Shown piece after piece: positions 18,937 through 28,120 of a DNA stretch of 64,000 nucleotides. The notes beneath the pieces were generated by a model. The model searched no databases and had not been told where the DNA came from. It saw only the letters and a program-made list of their open reading frames with translations. Position 1 is the stretch's first letter; every line of letters starts with the position of its first letter. Source of the stretch: Rouxiella badensis (GTDB lineage Bacteria; Pseudomonadota; Gammaproteobacteria; Enterobacterales; Enterobacteriaceae); NCBI GenBank assembly GCA_026967495.1, contig CP114060.1, positions 4,216,001 through 4,280,000 on the forward strand, written 5' to 3'. Both the position numbers and the translations under genes were made by a program.

Positions 18937-19183
18937 TCAGAACCTTAAAAGTTGGGCGGCATACTCCCGCCGCCCGGCTATTTTCTCCGCAATTTGTCCC
19001 TACCTTTCAACGCTTGTGCTGCGGTTAATTCCTTTCTACGTTCTTATTTAATTTTTCGTAATAAGTCTGCAACATGATTGAAGTGGGTAATAATTCGGCG
19101 CATAATTATCGAGCTAATTCATTATTGTTGCGCTCTGTTTCGCCCTCTTCACAGAGTAAATGGACCTCACTCATTGGTAATTT

Positions 19184-20422
19184 ATGACTTCGGCACCTGC
19201 ATCGGATAAAGCACCAGAACCCATTAATTGGAAACGCAATCTGTTCGTTGCCTGGATCGGCTGTTTTCTTACCGGTGCGGCATTCAGCCTTATCATGCCC
19301 TTCCTTCCCCTTTATATAGAAACACTCGGCGTTACCGGCCATGAGTCTCTCAACATGTGGTCAGGCCTGGTGTTTAGCATCACCTTCCTGTTTTCTGCCA
19401 TTGCCTCCCCCTTCTGGGGCGGATTAGCCGACCGCAAAGGCCGAAAAATCATGCTGCTGCGTTCTGCCCTCGGTATGGCTATCGTGATGGTGCTGATGGG
19501 AATGGCGCAAAATATCTGGCAGTTTCTGGTACTGCGTGCACTGCTTGGTCTGCTTGGCGGCTTTGTGCCTAACGCGAATGCCTTAATTGCCACTCAGATC
19601 CCACGCAATAAAAGCGGCTGGGCGCTGGGTACGCTATCGACAGGCGCGGTGAGTGGCGCACTGATTGGCCCGCTGGTCGGCGGAATCCTTGCTGACACCT
19701 ACGGACTGCGCCCGGTGTTCTTTATTACCGCCAGCGTGCTGTTTGTCTGCTTCCTCATGACGCTGTATATGATTCGCGAACAGTTTGTGCCGATCAACAA
19801 GAAAGACATGCTCAACAGAAAGCAGGTCTTTGCTTCGCTAAAAGATCCCAAACTGGTGCTGTGCCTGTTTATTACCACCATGATTATTCAGATTGCCACC
19901 GGCTCCATCGCCCCAATTTTGACGCTCTACGTGCGAGAACTCGCAGGCAATACCCAGAATCTGGCATTCATCAGCGGCATGATTGCTTCCGTACCGGGCG
20001 TGGCGGCACTGATAAGCGCGCCCAGACTGGGTAAGTTGGGTGACAGAATTGGTCCGGAAAGGATACTGGTCGCCATGCTGGCGATGTCTGTGCTGCTGCT
20101 GATTCCTATGGCGTTTGTGCATAATCCACTGCAACTGGGCATTCTCAGATTTTTACTGGGCGCCTGTGATGGTGCGCTGCTTCCCGCCGTGCAAACACTG
20201 CTTATCTATAACTGTACCAACCAGGTGGCAGGACGCGTATTTAGCTATAACCAGTCGTTTCGTGACGTAGGGAATGTGACGGGACCCTTGCTGGGCGCAT
20301 CGGTGTCGGCAGGCTATGGTTTCCGCGCAGTATTCTGCGTGACGGCCTGCGTGGTGTTGTTTAATGCCTGTTACTCATACTGGAGTTTACAGCGCCGCCC
20401 GAGTCAGGCAACGGTCGAATAA
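19184..20422 (+). CDS. mdtG: MFS multidrug efflux transporter MdtG
   Basis: 412-residue, 12-helix inner-membrane drug:H+ antiporter (DHA1 family). In E. coli, MdtG (YceE) raises resistance to fosfomycin and deoxycholate and belongs to the mar/sox/rob regulon. Seen: motif A GGLADRKGRKIMLLRS between helices 2 and 3, the ALLGLLGGFVPNANALIATQ region, and GAVSGALIGPLVGG (motif C-like) in helix 5. The locus lies between lpxL and msyB as in E. coli. Confidence 0.94.
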   Translation: MTSAPASDKAPEPINWKRNLFVAWIGCFLTGAAFSLIMPFLPLYIETLGVTGHESLNMWSGLVFSITFLFSAIASPFWGGLADRKGRKIMLLRSALGMAIVMVLMGMAQNIWQFLVLRALLGLLGGFVPNANALIATQIPRNKSGWALGTLSTGAVSGALIGPLVGGILADTYGLRPVFFITASVLFVCFLMTLYMIREQFVPINKKDMLNRKQVFASLKDPKLVLCLFITTMIIQIATGSIAPILTLYVRELAGNTQNLAFISGMIASVPGVAALISAPRLGKLGDRIGPERILVAMLAMSVLLLIPMAFVHNPLQLGILRFLLGACDGALLPAVQTLLIYNCTNQVAGRVFSYNQSFRDVGNVTGPLLGASVSAGYGFRAVFCVTACVVLFNACYSYWSLQRRPSQATVE

Positions 20423-20463
20423 ACCGCCTTTCCCTTTGCGAAACGGCGCTGAATCAATGCCGG

Positions 20464-20868
20464 TTATTTTCCGTTATTGCTCTGCGGGTCGCGTGGACCA
20501 TGCTCGTGACGCGGGAAGTCAGGAACTTCAACCACGGACACACGCACTTCATAGTGTTTGCCTGCGGTCGCGGCCGGAATAACGCCGTTCAGCTTCTGCA
20601 GCGTGTCAGTCGGGTTATCGCTGGCAACGGACGCACAGAACAGTTCACCGCCGTGGCAGAATCCGTGCATTGGCGGAGGCGGCATCATCATTCCCATCGG
20701 CGGGAAGTGTGGCATACCTTCACCGTGGAATGGCGGTTCGTCCTGAGGTTGAGTCATCGGCGCGCCCTGAGGGGCTTTATCAGTTGACTCGGCAGCCTGA
20801 CTGCCAACGCTGATTAACGCGGCGATACCACAAAGTGGAAGTAAGAGAGTGCGGGTAGAAATTTTCAT
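20464..20868 (-). CDS. Exported Met/Pro/His-rich protein of unknown function
   Basis: 134 residues with a signal peptide (MKISTRTLLLPLCGIAALISVGSQA, cleavage near AAE). A low-complexity section with many Met, Pro and His follows (GMPHFPPMGMMMPPPPMHGF, CHGGELFC), then a compact domain with NPTDTLQKLNGVIPAATAGKHYEVRVSVVEVPDF and a His-rich tail. I do not recognise the family. The Met/His content and the two cysteines hint at periplasmic metal binding, which is inference. It is convergent with mdtG and divergent from the acetyltransferase gene. Confidence 0.7.
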   Translation of the reverse strand: MKISTRTLLLPLCGIAALISVGSQAAESTDKAPQGAPMTQPQDEPPFHGEGMPHFPPMGMMMPPPPMHGFCHGGELFCASVASDNPTDTLQKLNGVIPAATAGKHYEVRVSVVEVPDFPRHEHGPRDPQSNNGK

Positions 20869-21097
20869 AGCAACGGCCTTTTCTATGGAGTTCCCGCTTA
20901 CTTTGAGCCAAGAAAATCGGCGAAGAAACCCTGTTTGCTAAACCTTTACCCTACCGCACCATGCCCTTTGCAAAGCTGAATTTGCGTTGACAATTACGAC
21001 GATAAATTCGCCATTATTCTCCCTAAAATCAATTGGCAAAACCCTCTTTGGGATATAGGGTATAGGAAAGGTCTAATTAAAGGAAAAATAAAGGATT

Positions 21098-21703
21098 ATG
21101 GCTACTGAAAATGGGTTGCATGAAATCACCCTGCGCGGCGATACGGTCACCTTAATCCCACTGCGTGCCGAACACGCGCAAGATCTATTGAAGGCTGCCG
21201 CCGACGGTGAACTGTGGAATCTATGGTATACCTCTGTCCCCAATGAAGAGCGGATCGACGCCTATATTACCACTGCACTGAATGAGCAACGGGCGGGCGT
21301 CTCTCTGCCATTTGCGGTGGTGCTCAACGCCACGCGGCAGATAGTTGGTACCACGCGCTTCTGCCGGGCCGATGTTCAACACCGTCGCGTTGAGATTGGC
21401 TTTACCTGGTATGCGAAGAGCGTGCAAAAAACAGCGGTGAACACCGAATGCAAATATCTTCTGCTTAAGCACGCTTTTGAAGAGCTGAAAGCTATCGCAG
21501 TCGAATTCAGAACGCACTGGCATAACCAGACTTCCAGAGCCGCTATCGCCCGTCTTGGCGCCAAACAGGACGGCGTACTGCGTAACATGCAGCAAGACGC
21601 CGACGGAAGCTACCGCGATACGGTTATTTTCTCCATCATCGACAGCGAATGGCCGACGGTGAAAAAAAGCCTGAGCTACAAGATGAGCCAGAACAGGAAA
21701 TAA
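21098..21703 (+). CDS. GNAT family N-acetyltransferase
   Basis: 201 residues of the RimJ/RimL-like GNAT subgroup. Seen: N-terminal LHEITLRGDTVTLIPLRAEHAQDLLKAA, the central VGTTRFCRADVQHRRVEIGFTWYAKSVQKTAVN (acetyl-CoA binding region), and VEFRTHWHNQTSRAAIARLGAKQDGVLRN near the C-terminus. The acceptor is unknown. It ends 3 bp before the GTG of the carbamoyltransferase-like gene, so the two are very likely co-transcribed and translationally coupled, suggesting linked functions. Confidence 0.85.
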   Translation: MATENGLHEITLRGDTVTLIPLRAEHAQDLLKAAADGELWNLWYTSVPNEERIDAYITTALNEQRAGVSLPFAVVLNATRQIVGTTRFCRADVQHRRVEIGFTWYAKSVQKTAVNTECKYLLLKHAFEELKAIAVEFRTHWHNQTSRAAIARLGAKQDGVLRNMQQDADGSYRDTVIFSIIDSEWPTVKKSLSYKMSQNRK

Positions 21704-21706
21704 CCC

Positions 21707-22498
21707 GTGAACCTTATTTCCCTTAACGACCTACAGCCTGCCGATGTTCATGCCATTTGGGCGCTTACCGAAAGCCCGATGGCAGCGCTAACCAAGCGGG
21801 CAGCCTGGTCATTTGAAGGAAACGGTATCAGAACGCGAACCACCTTTATTCAGGCCTTTAAAGAACTCGGCATCGCTTATATCGAGCTGCCGAATTTGCT
21901 AAAAACCGGCGAAAGGGTTGAGGATTTGGCCGGGTATCTTGACGCCTTTTACGACATTTATGTGATACGTGAATCTAATCATCAGCGGCTTGCCCAGTTT
22001 GCCGAGAAGTCATCCAGGCCTGTTATCAATGCTATGTCCAGTCTGGGGCATCCTTGTGAGGTGTTGACCGATGCCTATTGGATAAACAAAACCCTCGGCG
22101 CTATCCAGGACCTGCATATTTGCCTATGGTACTCAACGACCAACGTTTTTCGCAGCTGGCATCAGCTTGCTGTGCTGATGGGTCTTCAGGTCACTCACGT
22201 TTGCGGGAAAGAACTTCACGATGGCACTCCCGGCGTAAATTTCACTGACCTGGCTAAGGTGACCGCCGACGTGGTTATCACTGACGGCTGGCCGAAAGAC
22301 AGCGGGCGACCGACGTCTCTTACGACCTCACACCTGCAAAGCATGGGCACCCCGCTGCTGCTGCCTACCCCACCCTTTACCCTCGGCCAGGAGCTGGATT
22401 TCGATCCTTTAGGCTATCCTCGCTTTGCCGGTTATGAACAGAAATCGTGGCTACTGCCGGTGCAAAAAGCGATTGTTGCCCACATCTTAACCAAGTAA
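21707..22498 (+). CDS. Divergent carbamoyltransferase-like protein
   Basis: 263 residues, shorter than the ~310-335 of ornithine or aspartate carbamoyltransferases. It keeps the fold outline: an N-terminal helix, then GIRTRTTFIQAFKELG where true enzymes have STRTRxSF, a HPCEVLTDAYWI segment where they have HPxQxLxD, a short second domain, and DVVITDGW. The C-terminal HCLP motif is absent; LLLPTPPFTLG is in its place. Loss of the first Ser/Thr of STRTR and of HCLP argues against ordinary carbamoyl transfer to ornithine. Start is a GTG at 21707, 3 bp after the GNAT stop. The true substrate is unknown. Confidence 0.65.
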   Translation: MNLISLNDLQPADVHAIWALTESPMAALTKRAAWSFEGNGIRTRTTFIQAFKELGIAYIELPNLLKTGERVEDLAGYLDAFYDIYVIRESNHQRLAQFAEKSSRPVINAMSSLGHPCEVLTDAYWINKTLGAIQDLHICLWYSTTNVFRSWHQLAVLMGLQVTHVCGKELHDGTPGVNFTDLAKVTADVVITDGWPKDSGRPTSLTTSHLQSMGTPLLLPTPPFTLGQELDFDPLGYPRFAGYEQKSWLLPVQKAIVAHILTK

Positions 22499-22617
22499 TT
22501 CAACATGCTGCACCCAGAGTTTTCAAATTTAAACTTTTTTACATCCAAAGCCCTTTCCCTGCTGAATCTTCAACTATCCTTTCCTAAAACCACCGCAATC
22601 TGGGCAAAGGAGGAAAT

Positions 22618-23022
22618 ATGTCACTGTATGCAACGCTGGAAGAGGCTGTAGATGCAGCACGCGAAGAGTTTCTGGAGAAAATCGCTGAAACCTCATCAGA
22701 TGATGAGTCACCTTCCGTCAGCCAGTTTACTCTGCAGAAATACATCATGCAGGACGGAGACGCCATGTGGGAGGCCGAGTTTTCCGCAGAGGAAGGCGAG
22801 GAAACCGAAGGCCTGAGCTTTCTGAGCGGTGAGGCGGCGCAGGCGATTTTTGATGACGACTTCGACAAGCAAGAGTTGCTAGAAGAGTGGCAGGACGAAA
22901 ATACGCTGTACGAGTGGGATGAAGGTGAATATCTGCTTGAGCCTCCGCTAGACACGGAAGAGGGTGCCGCCGCAGCCGAAGAATGGGATGACGAAGACGA
23001 GTTCCCGGGACGCGAAGACTAA
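22618..23022 (+). CDS. msyB: Acidic protein MsyB
   Basis: 134 residues, very acidic. It starts MSLYATLEEAVDAAREEFLE, contains QKYIMQDGDAMWEAEFSAEEGEE and LYEWDEGEYLLEPPLDTEEG, and clearly matches E. coli MsyB, a multicopy suppressor of secY/secA defects thought to act as a chaperone-like acidic protein. It is 10 residues longer at the acidic C-terminus than the E. coli protein. AAAGGAGG precedes the ATG. It is convergent with yceK, as in E. coli. Confidence 0.93.
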   Translation: MSLYATLEEAVDAAREEFLEKIAETSSDDESPSVSQFTLQKYIMQDGDAMWEAEFSAEEGEETEGLSFLSGEAAQAIFDDDFDKQELLEEWQDENTLYEWDEGEYLLEPPLDTEEGAAAAEEWDDEDEFPGRED

Positions 23023-23064
23023 TTCTTTTTCGGAGTGATGTGTCAGGCGCAGACAGCCTGATGC

Positions 23065-23310
23065 TTACTTGTAGGGACCGTGGCGGGCATCAATGGGCAG
23101 CATAAAAGTGTCGACTATCATTGAAAGCGGCACATCGATGACAGTAACGTAACGCCACGGCCCGTCTCTCAGGTCCCACTGTACCCCAGGGTAATACTGA
23201 TTTTCATGGCCCTGTCCCGGCACCGTGCGGCTAATAATACTGCCGCAGCCCGAGAGGGTTGCCATTGCGATACCCACCACTGCCGTTCTTACGAGTAAAC
23301 CTTTATTCAC
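23065..23310 (-). CDS. yceK: YceK/YidQ family lipoprotein (DUF1375)
   Basis: 81 residues with a lipoprotein signal peptide; lipobox LSGC (Cys near residue 22). The mature part has YYPGVQWDLRDGPWRY, VIDVPLSMIVDTFMLPID, typical of the YceK/YidQ family of small outer-membrane-type lipoproteins of unknown role. It lies between msyB and the opg genes as in E. coli. Confidence 0.9.
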   Translation of the reverse strand: MNKGLLVRTAVVGIAMATLSGCGSIISRTVPGQGHENQYYPGVQWDLRDGPWRYVTVIDVPLSMIVDTFMLPIDARHGPYK

Positions 23311-23591
23311 GCCGAACCTACCCCTTTTAAGCCCTTTCAGCGGTAAAGTTTACCACAGCCTCCCCGGTCAACCGCGTTAAGCTAACGTAAAATAGGCCTT
23401 TTCCTTACTCTCACTTAACCGCATCAAACGCTATAAAATGCTGTGTAATCATCACGTATATGAATTGTTTATTGTGTTTATATTATGATGACCCGAAGGG
23501 TTTTATGCGCACAAAATAAGATGGCGAAAACTTACTGATTATTATCATAAGGTTACGCAATTATTGGTCACTGGTCATACAAGGAAAGTGC

Positions 23592-25474
23592 ATGGCACTA
23601 GAATTCATTTCTGTTTTGTTTTTTATCGCCTCGGTTATCGTTTGCATGCTCAAGGCGAAACGAAACTCATTTTGGATTACTCTCACGCTGTTGCTCTCGG
23701 CGCTCTTCCTGCTGCTGAGTGCCATTTGGATTGCCAGTAATTACTTTACCGGTGAAGGTGTTAACGACGAGGTGATCTTTACTATCACCAGTAGCCTAAC
23801 CGGTGTCGGCGTCGGAAAATATGTGCTGCCTGCACTCGGGCTTTTCGCCTTTATTTTGCTGATTTTTGCCCTGCTGTCCTGGCTGATTTTACGTAACAAG
23901 AACACCAACAGAAAAATTAGCTATAACTTTGCGGCACTCTTTCTGTCGCTGCTGGCCATTGCTACCGCCCCCGCCACGGCTCAACTTTATCGCCTGACCT
24001 CAACACAGTATGGTGATGATAAATCGGACTTTGCCGATAATTACCGCGACGCCAACAAGACGATTAACGGCAGCAAACCGAACCTGGTCTACATCTTTGG
24101 TGAGAGTCTGGAACGCACCTATTTTGATAACAATGTTTTCCCGGATCTGGTGCCGGAACTGGGTGCTATCAAGAAAGAATCGATAGATTTCAGTAATACT
24201 ATTCAGATCCCTGGTGCAGAAAACACGATTTCCGGCATGGTTTCGGCACTGTGTGGGATCCCCTCTTCGCGCCTTTTGACAACAATGCCTCAAGCTCGCT
24301 TTCAACTTTTTATCCACGCAGCATCTGTCTTGGTGACGTGTTAAAAGCTTCGGGCTACACAAACTATTTCTATCAGGGCGCCAATCTGGCCTTCGCCGGT
24401 AAAGAGCTTCTGCTCTCATCCCACGGTATTGACCACCTCTATGGTTACGAAGAACTGAAGCCTTACGTCAAAGATCCCAACTATAAAAATGAGTGGGGCT
24501 GGTATGACGACACCACGCTCGACTTCGTTTACAACAAGTTTGTCGAACTGTCTAAAGAGGGCAAACCTTTCTCGCTGTTTGCATTAACCGTCGATACTCA
24601 CCACCCTGACGGCTATATCGATGCAACCTGTAATAGAAAGGACTATTTGTATAATAATAAGCGCAATCAGTCATTAAGCGCCGTTGCCTGTAGTCAGGAG
24701 CAGGTCGCGAAGCTGATTAACAAAATCAAAGCGTCACCGTATTTCAAGAATACGGTCATCGTGGTGTCGTCTGACCATCTGGCAATGAACAATACCGCCT
24801 ACTCGATTCTCACCAGGCAGGACCGACGAGACCTGTTCTTTATTCTGCGTGGCACCGGTGAAAATAATCAGGTCATCGACCAGAAGAGAACCACTATGGA
24901 CAACGGTGCTACGGTGCTCGACGTGCTTGGCGGCAGTAACTTTATCGGGTTGGGCCGCAGCAGCCTGTCGAGTGAGTCGCTGGCCAACAACTACCGCGAC
25001 ATCCGCAAGCATACTCTGCGCTGGAAGCAGGCTATCATCAAAATGTGGGACTTCCCGAAAACCATTAGCGACTTCGCGTTGAATACCGACAGCAAAATGC
25101 TGACCTTCTCGGGCGTATCGTTCAAATTCCCGCTGATTTTGCGGGTGAATGACGGCAGAATCGACCCGATGTTTGACGTTTACCTGTCAGACTCGCTTGA
25201 GAAACAGCTCTCACAGCTGGATCCTAACGAGAAATTCGTGTGGGTCGATAGCTGTAGCAAGATGGGCAATATCTGGGACCCAAGCCTGCAAAAGGTGAAT
25301 AACGTCTGCGTGGCAACCGGTAGCCTGAACACCAAACCCCACATTGTCGAGGCCGACCGTGACCTCTATCGAGGCAAAGTGGTGTTCGACGGACTGCCTA
25401 AGCTTGACGAGGATACCTATCACACCACCGTCGAGAAGCTGAGCGCCGTTAAAGACGTTGCTGCGGCACAGTAA
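23592..25474 (+). pseudogene. opgB: OpgB-like phosphoglycerol transferase, frameshifted
   Basis: Inner-membrane sulfatase-fold enzyme that in E. coli moves phosphoglycerol from phosphatidylglycerol to periplasmic glucans. The first frame (23592 to ~24262) has four hydrophobic segments, then LVYIFGESLERTYFDN with the catalytic Thr, up to SALCGIP. The second frame resumes at LFAPFDNNASSSLSTFYPR, exactly as in OpgB, and runs to 25474 with TVDTHHPDGYIDATCNRK and VVSSDHLAMNNTA (metal ligands). The break is at a C4 run (24260-24263) where five are needed. Joined length of ~628 is shorter than E. coli OpgB (763); the C-terminal domain is missing. It faces opgH across a shared terminator. Confidence 0.82.
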
Positions 25475-25485
25475 ATCGCGAACAT

Positions 25486-25516
25486 AAAAAAGGGCAGCCT
25501 GCGGGCTGCCCTTTTT
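25486..25516. terminator. Bidirectional terminator between opgB-like and opgH
   Basis: A6, GGGCAGC (25492-25498), GCTGCCC (25505-25511), T5. The symmetrical A/T tails suit both convergent genes. Confidence 0.93.
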
Positions 25517-25534
25517 ATTTATTTTCTCAGACGG

Positions 25535-28120
25535 TTACGCCGTTTTTGCTTCCAGAGTTTGCGTCTCAGGGAAGGCCTGAACGTTGCGCGGCAGCTCAGC
25601 GTAATACGCTTTCCACTCGTGCAAGTCTGGGTTGGTCCACACCGCCGAATGCAGACGCGCCAGGATAACCGGGTCGCTTAGCAGCATCAGGCGATCGGCC
25701 TTACCAAGATTCTTCGGACCGCTTTGCAGGGCTTTCTCAAGCATTTGCTGACGACCATTTTCAATCGACTGGCGCAGCAGGTGACGAGAAGTCGCCATAC
25801 CGGTTGCCAATGCGTTGAAGGTCGGGTTAAACACGGCATGCATAAAGCCGTTTTTCAGCATACGTTCGCGGTTCAGCTTCAGATACTCTTCCGTTGCTAC
25901 CAGCTCACGCGGCGGGTCGTACTCTTCCGGGATCAGGAACAGTTTCGCCGCCTTGCTCTTCATCCCCAGCGTCGCACGGCTAGAAAGCACAGAAACGATC
26001 GGCGAGAGGATCAGTGAGAAGACGATTGGCGCCAACCACCACAGGAAACGCAGGTCAAGCCATGCCATACCGCTGGCCCAGACCACGCCAAGTGCCAGCT
26101 GTGAACCGTGACGGCGGAACGCTTCACCCCAAGGGGTATCGTCATCGTCACGCTGCGGAGAGTTCCATACCACTTCCCAACCGAGGAACGCGCTGACCAC
26201 GAACACGGTGTGGAACAGCATACGTACCGGCGCAAGCAGCACGGAGAACAGCATCTCCAGCAGCATCGACACCAGCAGGCGCAGCCCACCGCCGTACTGT
26301 TTCGCGCCTTTGGCCCAAATCAGCACCACGCTAAGAAGCTTAGGCAGGAACAGCAGCACCATGGTCGTTGAGAACAGCGCAATCGCCAGCTCAGGACGCC
26401 ACTGCGGCCACACTGGGAACAGCTGCCGCGGCTGTAGGAAGTACTGCGGTTCCATCAGCGTATGCACCACCTGTAGGGCCGTTGAAAGCGCCAGGAACAT
26501 AAACCACAGCGGTGCCGACAGATAAGACATAACACCGGTCAGGAACACGGCACGGTGAACAGGGTGCATGCCCTTAACCAGGAACAGACGGAAGTTCATC
26601 AGGTTACCGTGACACCAGCGACGGTCGCGTTTCAACTCGTCGAGCAGGTTCGGCGGCAGCTCTTCGTAGCTTCCCGGCAGATCATAGGCAATCCACACGC
26701 CCCAGCCAGCACGACGCATCAACGCAGCTTCTACGAAGTCGTGCGACAGAATCGAACCGGCAAAAGAGCCCTCGCCCGGCAGCGGTGCCAGCGCACAGTG
26801 CTCAATGAACGGCTTGACGCGGATAATCGCGTTGTGGCCCCAGTAGTGGGACTCACCCAACTGCCAGAAGTGCAGACCGGCGGTGAACAGCGGACCATAA
26901 ACGCGAGTCGCAAACTGCTGGCAGCGCGCATACAGCGTATCCATACCCGACGCTTTTGGCGCAGACTGGATGATACCGGCGTTCGGGTTGGCGTCCATCA
27001 AGCGCGCCAGACCGGTGAGGCACTCACCGCTCATCACGCTGTCGGCGTCGAGAATAACCATATAGGCATATTCCCCACCCCAACGGCGACACCAGTCATC
27101 GATGTTGCCGCTTTTACGCTTCACGCGACGACGGCGGCGGCGATAGAAAATACGACCATGACCGTCTACGTCGCGGCACACTTCCATCCAGGCCTTTTGC
27201 TCCGCCACGCAGATATCCGGATCGTAGCTGTCGCTCAATACGTAGATATCGAACTGATCCAGATCGCCGGTGGCTTTGACAGATTCGTAGGTCGCACGCA
27301 AACCGGCAAACACCCGCTCAACGTCTTCATTACAAATCGGCATGATAAGCGCGGTACGATTTTTCGGGTTCAGCGGCTCGTTGCCGGTGGTTGAGGCGGT
27401 AATACTGTATTTATCGCGCCCAATCATCAGCTGCAGGAAGCCCATTAGCGCAGTCCAGAAACCGGCCGAGACCCAACAGAACAGGATGGCAAACAGCACC
27501 AGGATCCCTGTCTGCAACACGTAAGGCAGCAGCTGCAGCACCGATTGCAGCAGATCCTGATTCAGCATGTCGGAAGGGTCGATCAGCGCCCAGCCCTGAT
27601 AAGGCAGAATGGTTTTCATATACCAGGTGGCAATGGCGGTTTGCACCAGCATCAGTGCCAGCAGGATATAGCGACGAATAGAGCCAGCGGCACGCCATCT
27701 CTTCTCAGACTCGGGCATTTGAGAAGAGGTGTAGCGGCGCGCAATGGCGGTACGGCCCATCAGTGAATCCCAGAAACGGCCTACCGGGTTGGTACGCCAA
27801 ATCTCAGGGAACATGCTGGAACGCTTGACCGGTGGCATGGCTTTCACCACGTCGCGACCTTCATTATCTTTGGCAGATAATGTGCCGTGCTCCTCGGCGT
27901 CAGGCCAGGCGTCAGCGACACGTGCCTTTACCGAAATCAGCGGAGCCTGTGGGTCAACCACGTCGTTTGACGTCGAAGTATCACCGCCCAGACGGTGATG
28001 CAGAGACGTGAAGGCTACGTCCTCAGCAGCCGGAAGCTGCTGAGTAAGATTCCCTTTCTGAGTCTCAGTCAGGGGCAATGCCTCTACGTACTCTTGGATA
28101 GAATGCGTTTTTTTATTCAT
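25535..28120 (-). CDS. opgH: Glucans biosynthesis glucosyltransferase OpgH
   Basis: Polytopic inner-membrane family-2 glycosyltransferase that makes the beta-1,2 glucan backbone of osmoregulated periplasmic glucans from UDP-glucose. In E. coli it also binds FtsZ through its N-terminus. 861 residues (E. coli 847). Seen: two helices near 150-215, the cytosolic GT2 domain with YMVILDADSVMSG (DxD), HDFVEAALMRRAGWG and the processivity motif DRRWCHGNL, then several C-terminal membrane helices. The ATG overlaps the opgG stop by 8 bp, so the two are translationally coupled. Confidence 0.96.
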   Translation of the reverse strand: MNKKTHSIQEYVEALPLTETQKGNLTQQLPAAEDVAFTSLHHRLGGDTSTSNDVVDPQAPLISVKARVADAWPDAEEHGTLSAKDNEGRDVVKAMPPVKRSSMFPEIWRTNPVGRFWDSLMGRTAIARRYTSSQMPESEKRWRAAGSIRRYILLALMLVQTAIATWYMKTILPYQGWALIDPSDMLNQDLLQSVLQLLPYVLQTGILVLFAILFCWVSAGFWTALMGFLQLMIGRDKYSITASTTGNEPLNPKNRTALIMPICNEDVERVFAGLRATYESVKATGDLDQFDIYVLSDSYDPDICVAEQKAWMEVCRDVDGHGRIFYRRRRRRVKRKSGNIDDWCRRWGGEYAYMVILDADSVMSGECLTGLARLMDANPNAGIIQSAPKASGMDTLYARCQQFATRVYGPLFTAGLHFWQLGESHYWGHNAIIRVKPFIEHCALAPLPGEGSFAGSILSHDFVEAALMRRAGWGVWIAYDLPGSYEELPPNLLDELKRDRRWCHGNLMNFRLFLVKGMHPVHRAVFLTGVMSYLSAPLWFMFLALSTALQVVHTLMEPQYFLQPRQLFPVWPQWRPELAIALFSTTMVLLFLPKLLSVVLIWAKGAKQYGGGLRLLVSMLLEMLFSVLLAPVRMLFHTVFVVSAFLGWEVVWNSPQRDDDDTPWGEAFRRHGSQLALGVVWASGMAWLDLRFLWWLAPIVFSLILSPIVSVLSSRATLGMKSKAAKLFLIPEEYDPPRELVATEEYLKLNRERMLKNGFMHAVFNPTFNALATGMATSRHLLRQSIENGRQQMLEKALQSGPKNLGKADRLMLLSDPVILARLHSAVWTNPDLHEWKAYYAELPRNVQAFPETQTLEAKTA

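Noticed and set aside
26555..27394. 279-residue plus-strand ORF opposite opgH
   Set aside because: Antisense shadow in a GC-rich conserved gene; low-complexity composition and no ribosome-binding site.
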